The notes beneath the pieces were generated by a model. The model was not told the DNA's origin and did not search any database. It saw only the letters and a list, made by a program, of their open reading frames with translations. Source: Antennarius striatus (lineage: Eukaryota > Chordata > Actinopteri > Lophiiformes > Antennariidae). From it: DNA of 64,000 nt. The translations under genes were made by a program, and so were the position numbers. The stretch spans positions 3,717,501 through 3,781,500 of the forward strand of contig NC_090797.1 in assembly GCF_040054535.1 (NCBI RefSeq), in the 5' to 3' direction. Shown here one piece after another: positions 13,101-23,500 of this stretch. Numbering within the stretch: position 1 is the stretch's first letter; the number at the start of each line of letters is the position of its first letter.

Positions 13101-13934
13101 AAGTGTTTCACCAAACTGCAGACCCTGACAAAGCACATACTGGCCCACAGTGGCCAGAAGCCCTTTTACTGCAGCATCTGCAACAAAGGCTTCACGCAGT
13201 CGACCTACTTCAAGCGGCACATGGAGTGCCACACCAGCCAGATGACGTTCCCCTGTAAGCACTGCAGCAAAAGCTTCCCGACGGCTTTCAAGCTGTCCAA
13301 CCACGAGCGTTGGCACACCAGAGATCGCCCTCATATGTGCGAGCGTTGCGGGAAGAGGTTCCTCGTGCCCAGCTTGCTGAAGCGCCACATGGGCTACCAC
13401 ATCGGCGATCGTCAGTACCTCTGCTCCCAATGCGGCAAGACCTTCGTCTATCTATCCGACCTGAAGAGGCACCAGCAAGACCACGTGCCCAAAGCGAAGA
13501 TACCCTGTCCCGTTTGCCAAAAGAAGTTCTCCAGCAAGTACTGCCTGAGGGTCCACCTGAGGATCCACACCAGAGAGAGACCCTACAGGTGCTCCATATG
13601 TGAAAAGAGCTTCACTCAGGTGGGGAACCTGAAGGTACACATCAGGTTGCACACCAACGAGCGGCCGTTCAGCTGCGACGTGTGCGGAAAGACCTACAAG
13701 TTGGCGTCGCACCTGAACGTCCACAAAAGGACTCACACGTGCAAGAAGCCCTGGACGTGCGACACGTGCGGGAAAGGGTTCTCCGTGCCCGGCCTCCTGA
13801 AGAAGCACGAGCAGCTGCACACAAGGGATGCCAACCCAGACTTCGCCGCCAAACGGAGGCACAGGGGAAAGCACAAGAAGCATTCACTCAAGAGGAAGTA
13901 CGACGAGGAAGAGGAGGGCAGCGACGATTATTAA
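10168..13934 (+). CDS. TINF2-N-domain C2H2 zinc-finger protein, 11 fingers
   Basis: Likely a nuclear DNA-binding protein. Seven exons: 10168-10192, 10973-11172, 11276-11368, 11521-11613, 11713-11823, 12003-12123, 12214-13934; they join in frame to 787 residues. The start ATG at 10168 is chosen because it alone gives the phase needed by exon 2; ATGs at 10139 and 10143 do not. Residues about 10-180 (GLPLASLRLM, YIWQVIRQRNVKMYGKVEEF, QLVLGLRAR) look like the N-terminal domain of TERF1-interacting nuclear factor 2 (TIN2). Residues about 238-262 are a polyproline run, 263-446 are low-complexity and polar, and 447-754 hold 11 tandem C2H2 fingers, the first with the classic linker HTGEKP and several diverged linkers. 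A basic and acidic tail ends EEEEGSDDY. The finger exon is GC-rich compared with its flanks. The orthologue name is unknown to me; DNA target and telomere role are not shown by sequence. Confidence 0.9.
12283..12350 (+). repeat. proline-codon (CCA/CCT/CCC) repeat inside the zinc-finger gene
   Basis: A run of proline codons encodes about 12 uninterrupted prolines followed by a Lys-Ser break and further Pro-Thr-Pro-Ala units. Being a triplet-type repeat it is expected to vary in length between individuals. Confidence 0.8.
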
Positions 13935-13952
13935 GGGACTTGTTTTATTAGA

Positions 13953-14568
13953 AATAAAGATGCTGTTTCCCGATAACGGAGAATAAATCAGCAAATGAGT
14001 AGACGGCTGCTGCATTATCATGTACTTTTCAACATTTTTTTTCTACTTACCTTTATTTTGTAGTGGGGATAATGTCACCTTGGTTGTTCGAGGGGTTTTT
14101 TTTGCGATATTTTAGCACTAGATTTATAATTTGATATCATGGAACCAATATATTAAGGGGTATTATTCCAATGCATGTGACTGTAAATACCTTCTGCTGA
14201 ATCATACAACATAGCATCACTCTTTGTAACTGTATCCTTGTGGAAAGTAATTCAATTACTACCATTCTTTTTTTTTTTTGTAATCCTAACCCGTAGACAT
14301 TAATCTGCGTTTGTTTTAGAGTTGAAGTAGACAATTCTTTTACTTTCACTTTTAAAAACAGTAGATGTGTTGTCGCCGCAACAGTGTTCACTAAAGAAAA
14401 GAGAGCTTCGAGATATTTTAGCGTGAGCGTTTTGAACTTTATAAAATAGCGTGAAAAGGTTCTGATTTACTTTCCCGTGACTCATCCCGTTGTGAGCAGC
14501 CGTGTATGAAAGCCATTACATCATGAAGCTGTTCTCAGTAATTCTTGTTTTGGATGTTTTGCAATAAA
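13953..14568 (+). terminator. 3' UTR with three polyadenylation signals for the zinc-finger gene
   Basis: AATAAA occurs at 13953-13958, 13982-13987 and 14563-14568. The last sits about 630 bases after the stop in a tail that looks like a normal 3' UTR, so both short and long mRNA ends are possible. Confidence 0.5.
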
Positions 14569-17500
14569 GTGAGTATACGTTTCAAAGGACTGTTGCGCTA
14601 CTCTCTTGTTTCTTTTTGCTTGGTCTTGGTTGAAGTACAAAAAAAGAAAATTTAGATCGGCTTTTGGGAAATTTCTGACAATTTTCAAGAAAATCCAAGT
14701 ATTTTATGCAAAATTGGCAGAAATGGTTGGAATAAAATCCCAATTATTCAATATTCAACTTTTACTAGATATTCCTTGAGTGCTCTGCTTTCTAACCTCA
14801 CTGATACCACTGATCAAAGTCGTCTGTACATTTGTCATACCCTAATTTCTGCAAGGTACAAGCTCCACTTCTGTCCTTCTAATTGACGGAAGTTGGGGTT
14901 GCCGGACCGCGTGAGGCCCAACGCAAACCCTTTTAAGTTCAAGCAACCTTCCTCTTTTAACCTCTTAGGGACCGCTGAGGACGACCTCATCAATTTCCGC
15001 TCCACTTCGCCCGGCCCAACGATGTTCTCCCCTCAAATGCTTTGTGCTTTATTACCCCACTTAACAGTTCTTGGATCTTTTTTGACCCCTCCTTTATTAT
15101 CCCCATAGGACTCCATATTGCTACCTCATGTTTAATTAATGTCTGCTTGCATTTGCTCCTCAGAGGAGCAGGAAGTGACGCGATCAAGCTTTTAGAGTCT
15201 GACCATTTTCATAGATGGTCATTTAATTTCCAGCCGGATTATATTTTATTCATTTAGTTTGTCAGTTGTTCATTGATCCACACAACTCCACATCTTTAAT
15301 CTACTGCTGATCTCTTCCTTTCCCTGTAATCTGAATGCACCACTTCCTCCTCACCTCATGTCTTGCTCAATACCTGTTTAATGTCGATGGGCGTGTTCAT
15401 GCCCGCCTTGTAACTTGTCCTACCCAAAAGAAAATAGGAAGTGCCACAGTAATATCATTCAGTCATCTTATTTATATCTTATCTTTTATTACATGTAAAT
15501 TTATTTTCATTTGCACTACAGTTTAAATCATTCATATCAGTAGTCAAACCAGTATTTCACATTGACACTGCCTCTTTATTCATTTCAGTGTTAAAAAAAA
15601 ACTTTTAGTTTGTTGCATGACTTTTAATCGAAATAAATTAATTTTTTTCGAGCTATTTGAGTCCCAAAGTCCTCAAATTCAGTTTTGCTAATCAATCAGA
15701 TGAGCAATTAACATGTTACAGGAGTCTTCCAAATGTTTTTGAGGGATATATCGAGCAAAAACATGAGTATTTTCTGAACCTCAGAATTATTTGCTCTAAC
15801 TTTTACGCTGAGCTTGCATCAACAACCCCTTTTTGTTGGGGAACCTTACGCTGACATGGCTCCCTCATTGTTAGCATCAACCACACAGCCCGGTATTTAC
15901 CCCTTACTGGCCGTGACCCTGGCGTCTGACAGTGTCGAGTCCACCCTATTAAATGAGGTGGTTGACAAAAAAGTCGCCCACCACTTGTCTGACCCTCTGA
16001 CCTCACCAGAAGGAAACCCCCCTCAGGACCGGTGCTTCACACTGACTCAGAAAGTTCTCCCATAGTGATCTAACTGGGTCGTCGTCTGACTTCTATATAA
16101 CATATGGGACTGTTCTGGGTTCAATTCATACATTGTGATGTTTGAATGGTCACAAGTGAATGGATCTGAATGAATAGAGGAACATGTGGAATAACTCAGC
16201 GATGTTAACTGGAGAAGAATGAATGAAAATAAATTACTGATAGACAAATGTAAAATATTCCCTCACTACAAGCTGTTAAGGTAACTTTGTTAGCAGCTTT
16301 AGCTTTCATTTGTTCAGGCTTCAATGTCTTTTAACTTGATTTTGGTTTCCATCTACTCCCAAGATGAATAAGTTGCCCGTTTGCAGCTAAATGCTCCACC
16401 TTTTGGTCTACATCTCTGATTACTGCAGCTTTCCAGTCATGTGCAAGCGATCAGATGGGAATATCCGCTTCTGTTTTGATTGATTGAGGTGCTCTGGAGC
16501 CAGATCACCTCAACCGCTACAACCTTCTAGAGGGATTAGATGTCTCACCTACTCTGTGGATGTCACAGTCTCACAGGAGGAGCTGGAAGGTGTTGCTGAG
16601 GAGACGAAAATCTAGCTAGAAGATTGAATATGAGTAGGTAGTAGTTCATTTAGGATTTTTTTTTAATGATGTAACTATAAACATGGCGGTGGGCCTGAGC
16701 GCTTTTGGAACAGAGAATGAACAGTCAAGACAAAAAGACTTGAGATTTTCCTGAAAGCGTTAGATAATAAGAGCGGCAATTCTGAACTGATAAAGAAAAT
16801 GTGGGCCAGACAAAATTGTGTGTGGAAATAATTTGAAACCCTTCACAAACTTCAGGGGAGCTCCAGAACCTCTAGATCCATCAGTGGGTCTGTTTTAAAA
16901 TAAGAAAATGAGGCTGACTGGTTGAATTAATTGACCGCATTCATCAAAGTCATATTTTTCCATTATACCTACAGTAATTGCTGCCTTTCCTTTTTCTTTT
17001 CTCTTATAGGTCATACTATTTACAACCAAGCACCTACTTCAGACCCCAACTGACCCAAACCAACACTTTATAGGCTAACATCTGCTTCTTATCTACCTCT
17101 AACTGAGAATTATAACCACGTTTCCTATTGAGCTCCAGGATAAAAAACAACAGTCATGTCTGCCATCAAACAAAACACTGTCGTCTTAAGTCTTTGCAGA
17201 TGCATCACCAACCTCACATCTAACACCTCAGCATTCCGATACAATCCAGCGGCTGTCCCCCGGTTCTGACTCAGGATGTAAATTGTCGGCTAAACATAAC
17301 GACTCACCATGTGTCACTGAAACGCAGAAACAGGTCAACAGGATCCGTCTGGACCCTTTCTGATGTCAAAAGAATTGTCAAACCCCACCAGTAGAACCAG
17401 GAACAAATGCAGACATTGTGCTCTCAATTCTACAAAAATGAAAACAAAACACTTTTACAATTGTTCCCACTTTTCATAAGTTGAATTTAAAGCTTTTAGA

Positions 17501-18299
17501 CTTCCTCTACACGGAACGTTTTGGGTTTAAATCTATGTTCCACATGTCCATGGTGCTAATAATAAGAGGCCATGTTAGATGTTGAAGGAGGCCTTTTAAA
17601 GGATACTGCAGTATTAATTTTATATGACTTTAATGTACACAGATGAAGACCTGGTCACTGTTGCTCCTTTGCATGGAGCAGTTGGACCTTGGTCCACTGG
17701 TGGGCGTCCATCCAGGGAATCCCTGACGTGCTCAACCTTCAACAACTGCGTCCTCTAGCGTCCACAAGTCGCAACTACAACCATTCATAAAAAAGCCAGA
17801 ATCCCACCAGGTGACCAGTCTGCAGCAAATAAAGTAGCTCCAGCTGCATAGCTCAATATGGAATGTTAATTTAACCTATTTAACTGGACATAAAAGTGAA
17901 ACTGGACAGTTTCAGCATGTGTGCGCACCCCTCCCATTAGATATATGGGGGGTTTTTTCCCCAGGCATTTTGATGGACATTTTTATAATGCTGTAGTTTG
18001 ACATTTTTAATGTTTCTTACTTTTATCCAGGCATATGTCCAGTTAAAAATAAAAACATTTATTTCGACTTATTTCCTTTACCAGGGAGCTCATGTTTGTG
18101 TCATTATGCAAAAAAGTGCCGGACAACTTTTCATAAAACGAGAAGAAGTGATTACTTTTTGGGGGGAACAACTTTTTTTTGTTTGTTTGGGTTTTTTTTT
18201 GTTTTTCTTAAACGCATCAGTAGGCATGGATCCATGCTCCAAGTGAATGCTTTTATTGTGAAAGAATGTGAAAACCTTCCGTGTAAATAGGAAAATTCA
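14569..18299. other. intergenic DNA, no gene recognised
   Basis: About 3.7 kb of AT-rich sequence. Short ORFs near 14893-15108, 15042-15257 and 15814-16065 have no recognisable domains. The only structure I can name is the degenerate LINE-like tail at 16505-16612. Confidence 0.6.
16505..16612 (+). mobile_element. degenerate 3' tail of a teleost non-LTR retrotransposon
   Basis: Words such as agggattagatgtctcacct and aggaggagctggaaggtgtt followed by tgctgaggaga match the style of the reverse-transcriptase 3' end of Rex/RTE-type LINEs that are widespread in fish. It is heavily mutated and has no open frame of any length. The exact family cannot be fixed without a repeat library. Confidence 0.5.
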
Positions 18300-18328
18300 C
18301 TTCCGGGTTGTCACGGGCGCTGACGTCA
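18300..18328 (+). promoter_or_regulatory. orphan ETS + CRE promoter-like pair
   Basis: CTTCCGGG (reverse ETS-type word) at 18300-18307 and a perfect palindromic CRE, TGACGTCA, at 18321-18328, in a locally GC-richer patch. Similar words precede pwp1, mrpl42 and ube2n in this window. No established gene starts just downstream. Confidence 0.45.
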
Positions 18329-18407
18329 CGCATTTCCTTCTGTCTCCTGTCGTCTCTCCTTAACGCGAACTCTTACAGACTCTCACCGGATCTCTGTAAC
18401 ACCAAAA

Positions 18408-18560
18408 ATGACGCGGGGAGAAGTGAAGGAGGATACATTCCAGGATGTAGTGGAGAAAATGTCTAATGCTATAAAGGATGTAATCGATGCTGTCGTCATC
18501 GCAGAGATAAAACAGGCAAAATCAGATGCTGGACGACATGGAAGAAATGGAGGAAATTAA
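18408..18560 (+). CDS. short orphan ORF of 50 codons, unknown; possibly a broken gene
   Basis: ATG at 18408 lies 80 bases after the CRE-type site. The 50-residue product is charged and probably helical (for example EDTFQDVVEKMSNAIKDVID) and stops at 18560. A second frame that opens at about 18526 continues as an acidic stretch (DDMEEMEEIKENAGGFWEDK) to 18750, so a single-base indel in an older longer ORF would explain both. A third stretch near 18775-18850 reads as TRMNESMTQLNEGLDERRN. AATAAA follows at about 18892. I recognise no family. It could be a young gene, a retrocopy remnant or chance; coding status is unproven. Confidence 0.25.
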   Translation: MTRGEVKEDTFQDVVEKMSNAIKDVIDAVVIAEIKQAKSDAGRHGRNGGN

Positions 18561-19334
18561 GGAAAATGCAGGTGGTTTCTGGGAGGATAAACAGCACAAC
18601 ACTGAGACTGTGGAGCAACCCCGAGATGTGGAGATAACTACATATCCAGACCAAACTGGGTCCTGTTATCCATCACCACCTGGGGGTAGGTGGACCAGAG
18701 CAAACCAAAGGTCAGAGTCAGGGTGGGTGGCACCAACTCTGTGGAGGTAATGGTTCAGGATGCAACGTGGCCTCCAGCGAAGGCATGACTCGGATGAATG
18801 AAAGCATGACTCAGTTGAATGAAGGGTTGGATGAGAGAAGAAACCACTAAAAACCTGGACGGGCCGGGAAGGAAAGAAAGAATGTGCCACAATAAATTAA
18901 ATGGTAAAGTCCATGTATGAATTTGTTGACAACATATTTTGATGAGAAAGGTGTTTGTTTTGATTCTGGGGACGGGAATTTCACATGCCTTCTACCCTTT
19001 GTTGTTGTTGTTGTTGTTTTTACAAATGAGATGACAAAGTGAAGTCTGTTGCAATAATATGTCCGTAAAAAAAAACACTGAATTTAAAAAAAAAAAGAGT
19101 CATACATGAGTGGGGATCCTTCATGTCACAGCCTTATTTGTGTTTTATATTTTTTTTGAGCCTCAGTTTAAACAGGTGGTGATGCAACAGACCAGAAACA
19201 AACAATAAAAAAATGTTTAGTGGATTTTGGAAAGACAAAAAGATATTTCTAAATAAAAATGGTTGAAATAAAAATGTGCCAGAAAAGATAATTTAAACAA
19301 TATGTTGTCAATAATGTGGTCTTCTTGGTAATTA

Positions 19335-20176
19335 TAAGATTTACAGAAAGTGTGATAATTATTTAAACAAAATTAGGCAGGTGCATAAATTTGTACAGCC
19401 TTGTCAGCACTGATTACTGGAACAGAGAATTTGTTTGGTAAGCTCACTGACCTTTGAACTACACACACATGTGAAGCCAATCATGAGAAAAAGGCATTTA
19501 AGGTGGCCAGTTCCACATTGAGGTCTGCTAAAGCACATTTGGACAAACCAGCTTCATTAAAGTTGAAGGTCGCATGGATTCCAGTCAGTACCAGCAGATT
19601 CTTGAGAACAATGTTTATGAATCAGTGACAAAGTTGAAGTAACAACAGGGCTGGAAACTTCAACATCAACCCCACTGTTGAAATTCTACTAATTCATGCA
19701 TTCATGCAGAAGAACAAATACAACTTTATGGAATGTCCACCTCAGTCCTCAGACCTGAAAAGTGTTGAAAATCTGTGGTGTAATTTAAAGTGGGCTGTCC
19801 ATGCTGGTAAACATCAGACCTGACTGGAGATGTTATGTGAAGAATGATCAAAAATACCTTCAACCAGAATCCAGACCCTCAATGGAAGCTATGGTAAGTG
19901 TTAACAGGCTGTTATTTCTGCAAAAAAGGATCTACTAAACATTGATGTGTTAATCTGTGTTGGCGTGCCCAAATTTATGCACCTGTCTACTTTTAAAAAA
20001 AATATTTTAATTATTTCACTTTCTGTAACTCCTATAAACTTCATTTCACCTCGCAAATATCACTGATTGTCCGCTATATGATATATTTAACTGAAATAGC
20101 TGATACCAACAACCAATGAATTATAAATGAAAATCTTGAAAGTCATCAGGGGCGCCCAAATGTTTTCATACCACTG
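19335..20176 (+). mobile_element. dead Tc1-like transposon, partial
   Basis: The right end reads, on the minus strand, CAGTGGTATGAAAACATTTG and then gggcgcccctgatgac, flanked by TA: the long terminal inverted repeat of a common fish Tc1 family. The inner parts of both repeats match each other (ttacagaaagtg near 19352 against its complement near 20022; aggtgcataaattt near 19378 against aaatttatgcacct near 19971). Between them are transposase remnants on the plus strand (MDSSQYQQILENNVYESVTK at about 19574, then a motif like PQSSDLKSVENLWCNLK in shifted frames). The N-terminal half of the transposase is missing, frames are broken by stops, and the outer left repeat is eroded. Confidence 0.75.
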
Positions 20177-20529
20177 TAATTCATCACTACTACATTCAGA
20201 ACACACAAGTCAACAGTAGAACCCGCTATTAACAGATTTTATTATGTTCCACAATATGTGAACAAGATATCTACAAAATTATGAGTAAAAAAAAAAGGAT
20301 TAGAAATTCCTTGTTAGAGTTCATGATCTTATTTCATATCTTGATTCTGGGGCACAAGGTGACAGCCATGATTTCAAACGTCGTGGTCCAAAAGCGATGA
20401 ATCGGTGGCGACATCATCTGGAGGCCTTCCCGTTTTCGTGAACATCCATTCTGGAAAAAGGGAAATTCAGACATAATCCTGATGTTTATGTGTTTTTAAA
20501 ATTTGGACGCAATCGGAGCGACTCGACCG
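20177..20529 (-). other. ints13 3' UTR
   Basis: Sequence following the ints13 stop (minus strand) up to the Tc1 relic. TTTATT at plus 20238-20243 is AATAAA on the minus strand and gives a UTR of about 300 bases. Confidence 0.5.
20238..20243 (-). terminator. polyadenylation signal for ints13
   Basis: AATAAA on the minus strand, 287 bases past the stop codon, the nearest canonical hexamer. Confidence 0.5.
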
Positions 20530-23500
20530 TTACACGGTGACGCACCCGTTCTCCTCTTTCAGCTGCTGGTACAGCTCAAACTTGTTGTTCACCCTTCCTG
20601 CAAACTCCTGGTGCTTCCTGGAATTGGCTACGTTGATGCGATTGGTCCACATGGTGAGGAGCGAGACGGGACCTGCAGCAGCGGCACAGGATAAAAACAC
20701 ACATCAACAGATAATAATCACTGTGACTGACTCACGACATCAGTACAATCGTCTACCTTTTGCTCTCTCTGGAAGCTGAACTTCCTCTGTGGACAGACGC
20801 GGCTTCTTGTTGGCCGGCTCCGGGGAGTCCGGCGAATCCTTGATCACTTCCGTTTCCGGGTCTTCTTTCTCCAGCAAACCCTTTAGTCTATCAATTAAAA
20901 AAAAGAAAAACCAGTGTCACATAAGAGAAAGGGTCATCTTGAAAACCAAAAACGATCAAATCACCACCGACCTCTCCGATTCCTGCCAGCTTTTGTCGTC
21001 GGTGTCTTTGCCACCATTTTTCTCCGTCCTGTCCTCCCTTTCTTCTCTCTTCCTCCCTCTCTTCTTCCTCTCCTCCTCCTCTGGGGGTTTGCTGCGGCAG
21101 GCGACGATGCAGTCCAGGACACGTTGGTGTCTGTCCGTGTCTCCGGAGTGAGTCTTCACCAGCGTTTCCAGCTCGTTCCACATGATGCGATACTGTTCGT
21201 CTCTGCGGACGACGAGGAAACCAGAAACACTGCTGACACTGCAGAAAGAACCGATATTTATGCTTCTGCAACAGAATGTTTCAGAATAAACACCTCTTGG
21301 GGCCTTTGCCTCTGGATCCCACAGTGGAAATGGGGAGAGGGTCGTTTTTCCTCTCCATGTCCACCAGGTTGTAAACCGTCTTCTGGCAGGTCAGAACATC
21401 CTCATCAGATAAAGTCTCTTTCACGATGAGGTTCGCTAAAGGCACCACCTAGTGGACGTCAGAGGGAGGACAGGAAGGAGAAGACGGGTGGCGATTGCTT
21501 TCTAAAATGCAGATGTTATCAGTCAAATAAAGAATCCAGCTAAGCAAGCCCTTGTTTTTTTTGCTCACTGCCTGCATGTTGAAGATGGTGGTCTGGGAGA
21601 TGATCATCGGCCAGTAGCGAGTGTGGCGCTCCAGTTGAGCTTTGGCCCTCTCAGCTGGAAGCTTCCCTGAGGGATCGTGGGAAGACTCTGACACTGGCGT
21701 GAGCCGATTCTCTCTCATAAATTCCCCAAAGTCCTGGAATAAACATCAAAACAAACAGTGAAGTTACTACTCAAACATCGCTGATGCATGCTGGGAACGA
21801 AGAGCGGGCGTGCTGAACCCACAGTGATGCGGTAGTCCGTCACTCTGCCTCCGCAGCCCTCGCTGATGGAGGGCGGGTCCTCCAGGGTGGAGCGGTTGCT
21901 GTTGAGCACGTGAAGGAAGATCTCTCCTCCGTGGCTGCTGAGCATGTGGCTGATGACCTTCGACCCCGACTTCCGCGGCTGCTCCAGCAGCACCGATCGA
22001 CCTGTGGTCCAACCAACGAGAGGAGAGGCAGGAAGACACCGGTTAGTCAGCAGGTCGATGCGTGGGGAAGGAAGCGGTCAAAGGGCGATAAATAGATAAT
22101 GAAAGGAGGTTGTTCTATTTTACCATTAAGGAGAAAGTTGGTCAGACAGGAAGAGGGACGACTGTTTACGTCTGTGGGGGAGATGCGATAGGCTCCTGTG
22201 CAGTAATGTAGCTCTAAACGGGGGGAGAGGACCAGAGTTAAATCAGGCAGGTGTGATCGGAGGTTTTCCAGTCAATGCAGCAAATGCATCTCTAATGCAG
22301 AAAGGAACAAGTCATCAATCTCAAATAGCAGATGCTTGAAGCAGAGCTGAAAATGTGTTTCCTGTAAAACATTTGCAGCTTCTAACGTCTCTGATTACAG
22401 GATTTAATGCTTATATTATTCATAATTCACTGTCATCTAAATTTTCCAAGATTTTAGATTTTTTTTTTGAATATTACAGGTATTGAAAAAATCCCCGTCA
22501 CTTAGGGAAACAGCATTTTTATAAATTGTCATTTTAACAGCCAAAAACAAAATATTCACCAGCTGAATAATGAAAACAATCTTACTTGTAGCCCAACATC
22601 AAAACCATGTAATAAAACTGCAGGAAAAAATATATGTGCAGAAAATTTAACCACTTAAAAATAAAACATTTGCTACTTTTTCTTTTCCTTTGAGCCCTTT
22701 AAACTGACAAATCTTCAGCTGGCTTCACCCACCTATACTGTGTGTTCGTGGTGTGCACCATTTCAGTGTGATCGTCTCTTTGAGCCCATTTTCTCGAGTA
22801 CTGCTTCCAGCCATATGTAAATCTCCTGCAGCACAAAAAAAAACCAGACTTCTGATTAATTAAAACAAAAAAAAAAATCATGCATGTATGAAACACCCGA
22901 GGACGTTCGGTGCTCCAGACAGTAAAAGCCGCCCAATGGCGCTTCTTTTTTGATCGAATCGTCAATACCAACCGCTTTTAAAGAACTCCAGGTGAGCATC
23001 TCGATGATGCAGGAGTTCCACATCATAGTTGGCCGATGTGTTGGCGTGCTGCTCTTCCTGTCCGACACCCCCAGAGACACAATGACAAACACAGGTCAGT
23101 ACGGAACCAGCGCTTACGCTGAACAAACTGACGCACAAACACACATTAACACTGCTGATTTCATGATCCAAAGGGGAAAATGAAGCACAAAGCAAAAGAA
23201 AAACCTTCATTCTCTGGTTGGTTCAAAGTGTTTCCCTCTTTTCAAACGAGAAAAAGTCTCTATATTTAAATCAACACTTGGTCCCAATCTTATAAAACCA
23301 GGTTTACATAGTTTAGGCCCAGAAATGGGGGCCAGCAGCGACTGAATGAAAAGCATTCAAAACTTTTCATTTTATAGCCGGAAAAATTTGGCAGTTTGGG
23401 GAAATTTAAACAAAGCTTTAATATTTAAAGGTAACTTTTAATATTTTAAAAAATATATATAGATATATATTATCCAGACAGAAACAACAGACCACACAAA

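Noticed and set aside
12819-13883. Long minus-strand and alternate-frame ORFs over the zinc-finger exon
   Set aside because: GC-rich codon shadows of the finger repeats; the plus frame has 11 intact C2H2 units.
15814-16065. 83-codon plus ORF in intergenic DNA
   Set aside because: Unremarkable composition, no domain, no promoter or neighbours suggesting a gene.
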